Of a stretch of DNA of 64,000 bases, positions 61,498 to 64,000 are shown piece by piece. Source of the stretch: SIG307 sp964545045 (GTDB lineage Bacteria; Bacillota; Clostridia; Lachnospirales; Lachnospiraceae); the NCBI GenBank assembly GCA_964545045.1, contig CAZJEN010000008.1, forward strand, positions 39,729-103,728, given 5' to 3'. The notes under the pieces are model-generated. The model did not search any database and had not been told where the DNA came from. It saw nothing but the letters and a program-made list of their open reading frames with translations. Positions within the stretch are counted from its first letter, which is position 1. Every line of letters begins with the position of its first letter. Position numbers and translations under genes: made by a program.

Positions 61498-61828
61498 TGA
61501 GTCCTTCGTGAACCATCAGTGCCGCATCAAATACCGGCTTCTCCGTATGGAGCACGGTAATGCCCTGGGCCTTTGCCTTCTCCGCAAACTCTGCGTCCGC
61601 GGCCGCATTCTCTGCAACAATCACACAGGCCGCTTCCGTTAAGGACGCCACTGCCAAAGTGTTGATGTTACTCATTACCGTTACCCATGCGGCGCCCTCC
61701 GGCACCTTGGTCATTGCTATACTGAGCAGGTCACAGCAGTACACACGGCGGATGAGAACTTCCCCGGCATTGTCCGCCAGATTAATGATGCGAAAACCGC
61801 TTTGCTCTGCAAATTCTTTTACTGTCAT
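61490..61828 (-). CDS. DRTGG-domain protein
   Basis: 112 aa, single DRTGG-like domain (MTVKEFAEQSGFRIINLAD, VYCCDLLSIAMTKVPEGAAWVTVMSN-type core, AACVIVAENA). Such stand-alone domains occur next to [FeFe]-hydrogenase-like proteins and bind nucleotides or regulate in unknown ways. The ATG at 61828 follows GAGGAGGAAG; the ATG at 61843 lies inside that site and is rejected. Confidence 0.85.
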   Translation of the reverse strand: MTVKEFAEQSGFRIINLADNAGEVLIRRVYCCDLLSIAMTKVPEGAAWVTVMSNINTLAVASLTEAACVIVAENAAADAEFAEKAKAQGITVLHTEKPVFDAALMVHEGLNA

Positions 61829-61839
61829 AGTCTTCCTCC

Positions 61840-63126
61840 TCATTCTCCATCAAGCTTAGAAAACTCATCCGACAGATGGTGGATATATTTCTTCAGCACG
61901 TGGATACAATCATGCTCTCTTGCCTTACCTCGGACAATGTCTTCCGCCAGTGCCTTACAGGTCGGTGCACCGCAGGAACCGCAATCCAGTCCCGGGAATT
62001 TTTCGCAAAGCTCTTCCACACGGGCCATACGGGCAATACTGTCTTTCATGTCGGTACCCAGCTTAAATACCGGCTCGTAGGTTACTTCCTCGGTCCAGTA
62101 AGCGTCTTCCTCCGCCACTACACCTTCTACGTGACTTTTGGCCACGGTCATGTATTTGCGGAGGCGTTTCAGCTTTACCATGGCAAGGTACGGATTCTCT
62201 ACCGTCAAAACACCACCGACACAACCGCCATTACAAGAGTTCAGTTCAATGAATTCCAGATTGTCTAACTTTTCGTCCTCCAGATCTTCCAAAACACGAA
62301 TGACATTTTCGATGCCGTCTGCCGCCAGATAATTCTCTGCCAAAAGTCCGCTGGCCTCTCCGCCGCTGGTTCCCCAGCTGATACCGATTTTACCGGAAAT
62401 ACGCAATTCTTCCGGATTATCTGCCACAGCCTTCATTTCCGGAAGAAGACGCGTATAAATATCTTTAATCGCACAAACCGCGTCGATATTACTTTTCTCT
62501 GTACCTAACGGAGACTTCATGGCCGTCACTTTAGACGGACAAGGGGATAGGAAAATAATACCGATTTTCTCCGGCGGAAGTCCCGTTTTCTTCATCGCGC
62601 GCTCACGTGCCAACTCCGCTGCCAGTTCCACCGGCGGCTTAATCGGAAGCAGATGCTCGATTAGATTCGGGAAGCGGACACGAATCAATCGTGTCACGGA
62701 AGGGCACGCCGTACTGATAATCGGGTGCTTTTCGGGATGGTTATGTACGTACTCTCTGGAAAGCTCGGACACCAGTTCCGCCGCTCCGCTCACCTCATAT
62801 ACATCGTCAAATCCTACACGCTTCAGTGCCGTCAGAACAATATTGACATCATCCAAATTGTTAAATTGTCCGTATAATGCCGGTGCAGGCAACGCTACCG
62901 TGTATTCATAGTCCGCCAGCACCTCCAGCTTATCATAGGATGCCAGCTTGGCATGGTGCGGACAAATACGTATGCATTCGGCACAGTCAATGCAAAACTC
63001 ATTCGTTATCTCTGCTTTACCGTTCCGTACACGAATGGCCTGGGTCGGACAACGCTTGATACAGTTAATGCAGCCTTTGCACAAATCCGCATTTAATTTT
63101 ACCGATGTAAAAAACTTCTCATTCAT
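61840..63126 (-). CDS. [FeFe]-hydrogenase-like iron-sulfur protein (sensory type)
   Basis: 428 aa. Two [4Fe-4S] ferredoxin motifs at the N-terminus (Cys16/19/22/26 and Cys45/48/51/55), then a hydrogenase large-subunit domain, then a C-terminal 4Fe-4S Fes module (GLDCGSCGAPTCKALAEDI). The H-cluster motifs are modified. L1 reads STACPSV, keeping the cluster Cys but with Ala in place of the proton-relay Cys of TSCCP. L2 reads SPCPSKVTA and keeps Cys and Lys. L3 reads NSCNGGCVGG and keeps both Cys. This suits the sensory (group C) hydrogenases rather than a fast catalyst. It lies between a HATPase gene (33 bp) and a DRTGG gene. Confidence 0.88.
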   Translation of the reverse strand: MNEKFFTSVKLNADLCKGCINCIKRCPTQAIRVRNGKAEITNEFCIDCAECIRICPHHAKLASYDKLEVLADYEYTVALPAPALYGQFNNLDDVNIVLTALKRVGFDDVYEVSGAAELVSELSREYVHNHPEKHPIISTACPSVTRLIRVRFPNLIEHLLPIKPPVELAAELARERAMKKTGLPPEKIGIIFLSPCPSKVTAMKSPLGTEKSNIDAVCAIKDIYTRLLPEMKAVADNPEELRISGKIGISWGTSGGEASGLLAENYLAADGIENVIRVLEDLEDEKLDNLEFIELNSCNGGCVGGVLTVENPYLAMVKLKRLRKYMTVAKSHVEGVVAEEDAYWTEEVTYEPVFKLGTDMKDSIARMARVEELCEKFPGLDCGSCGAPTCKALAEDIVRGKAREHDCIHVLKKYIHHLSDEFSKLDGE

Positions 63127-63159
63127 GCAAACCCTCTTTCCTGTGCAGTTCCGGACCTA

Positions 63160-63585
63160 TTAGGCCTGGAACACCTTCATCGTCACCTTAGTACCGACCC
63201 CGATGGTTGTCTCTATGTTCATCTCATCGGAATACTGCTTCATATTCGGGAGACCCATACCTGCTCCGAAACCCAAAGCTCTCACCCGGTCCGGTGCCGT
63301 GGAATATCCGGCCTGCATCGCCTTTTCCACATCCGGAATACCCGGACCGGAATCCTGCAGTACCATGGTAATCTCCTCCGGTGTAATCTCTACGTCAATG
63401 GTACCTCCGTTGGCATGGATTACCATATTGATTTCCCCCTCATACATGGCAATGGCTACCTTACGAACCACTTGCGGATCACTGCCCATTTGCTTTAACT
63501 TCCGTTTTACGTCACCGGAGGCCTCGCCCGCTCTCGTAAAATCCTCCGTAGAAACGGTATAATGCAATTTAATCGTATCGCTCAT
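63160..63585 (-). CDS. HATPase_c (anti-sigma/serine-kinase-like) ATP-binding protein
   Basis: 141 aa GHKL-fold domain: N-box VRKVAIAMYEGEINMVIHA, G1 box DSGPGIPD and G2 box GFGAGMGLPNMKQYSD, as in RsbW/SpoIIAB-like kinases. The start is at 63585 after GGGGAGGA; the 63615 start is rejected. It overlaps the DRTGG gene by 17 bp. A kinase or ATP-switch in the hydrogenase-like sensory cluster is likely. Confidence 0.88.
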   Translation of the reverse strand: MSDTIKLHYTVSTEDFTRAGEASGDVKRKLKQMGSDPQVVRKVAIAMYEGEINMVIHANGGTIDVEITPEEITMVLQDSGPGIPDVEKAMQAGYSTAPDRVRALGFGAGMGLPNMKQYSDEMNIETTIGVGTKVTMKVFQA

Positions 63586-63931
63586 AGTCTGTTCCTCCCC
63601 GTAATCCTTTTTCATAAAGTATTCCGCAGGCGGAAAACATACGATGTCCCGTAGCGAGAAGCGGAATTTCCCTCTCGTTTGCGAGACGAATCATTTCCTC
63701 ATCAGGCTTTTTGTTACGGACAAATACAATACATACAATATCCATCATCTCCGCAGTCCGAATCACTTGCGGGTTACAAAGACCGGTGAGCAACACTGCC
63801 TGATCCTTTACAAAGGCCAACACATCACTCATCATATCAGAACCACACGCAGTATGTACCTCCTTGGAAAGCCATTCCTCCCCGCTCAGTACTCTCGCTC
63901 CCAGAGCCTCTTTAATCTCTAAGATTGTCAT
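63569..63931 (-). CDS. DRTGG-domain protein (first of cluster)
   Basis: 120 aa, paralogous in fold to the protein at 61490 (VLAFVKDQAVLLTGLCNPQV, IVCIVFVRNKKPDEEMIRLA, IPLLATGHRMFSACGILY). It opens the minus-strand cluster; the start follows GGAAGGATGG. The 69 bp upstream to the window edge are AT-rich and should hold the cluster promoter, but I cannot place the hexamers with confidence. Confidence 0.82.
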   Translation of the reverse strand: MTILEIKEALGARVLSGEEWLSKEVHTACGSDMMSDVLAFVKDQAVLLTGLCNPQVIRTAEMMDIVCIVFVRNKKPDEEMIRLANEREIPLLATGHRMFSACGILYEKGLRGGTDYERYD

Positions 63932-64000
63932 ACCTTCACCATCCTTCCTATATCATAACTCTTTGTTTTTCAAAATAAAAGTGGTATACATGTAAAGTAT

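Overview
The window looks like chromosome of an endospore-forming, motile, low-to-moderate-GC Firmicute, most likely a member of the Lachnospiraceae (Clostridia). Support: a dgt-dnaG-rpoD-trmK block, a T-box leader on ileS, spoIIR behind a sigma-F-like promoter, SPOCS/LysM and SleB-type proteins, a Veg protein, several family-typical conserved unknowns, and many surface proteins with Pro/Thr-rich linkers. I cannot name a species.

Layout. 1-5190 (minus): a cut-off lipoprotein, radA, a conserved unknown, clpC and a GntR regulator. 5216-14785 (minus): cell-surface genes (cohesin/cadherin-like anchored protein, a 1356-aa SH3b-repeat glucosaminidase, an O-antigen-ligase-like membrane protein, and a membrane-anchored solute-binding-like/PASTA/DUF6273 protein). 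14954-23256 is the accessory region: a tyrosine recombinase with a zinc ribbon, a promoterless 5'-truncated copy of an S-layer-like gene (plus), a degraded Rpn fragment, an intact ISL3 transposase, and the full-length S-layer-like gene (minus). The two S-layer copies form a ~2.2-kb inverted repeat. Its outer ~732 bp are identical except for one base, while the rest has diverged but stays open. That is the arrangement expected of an invertible or gene-converting system that swaps the C-terminal half of a major surface protein. It is the most interesting object in the window. 23257-23920 holds the S-layer promoter, a structured leader and a palindromic repeat element.

23921-28435: thrC, a SleB-type hydrolase, a protein with two AP2 domains and a degenerate HNH-like centre next to rnpB (RNase P RNA), and a heptad-repeat coiled-coil protein. 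28573-38116 (minus): nucleoside kinase, trmK, rpoD, dnaG, dgt, glycogen phosphorylase and a truncated DUF554 gene. 38198-45263 (minus): a chemoreceptor with a beta-rich insert in its sensor domain, ileS with a T-box leader, and two small unknowns. 45424-49270 (plus): nicotinate phosphoribosyltransferase, a VanY-like lipoprotein, a PlsC acyltransferase and a small anchored unknown.

49335-54616 looks like a carbohydrate locus: GH113-like glycosidase, DUF1934 protein and an unusual LacI-sensor/LytTR regulator (minus), divergent from a two-lobed esterase (plus). The 407-bp gap between them holds direct repeats and a candidate small RNA. 54780-60179: spoIIR, ispE, a TM1266-like protein, a sigma-D-like promoter before an unknown gene, a DtxR/MntR regulator, a SPOCS/LysM protein whose ribosome-binding site lies in a hairpin, and veg. 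60319-63931 (minus): a PrcB-like lipoprotein and a compact DRTGG / HATPase / [FeFe]-hydrogenase-like / DRTGG / PHP cluster. Its hydrogenase-like protein lacks the proton-relay cysteine, which suggests a redox- or H2-sensing role.
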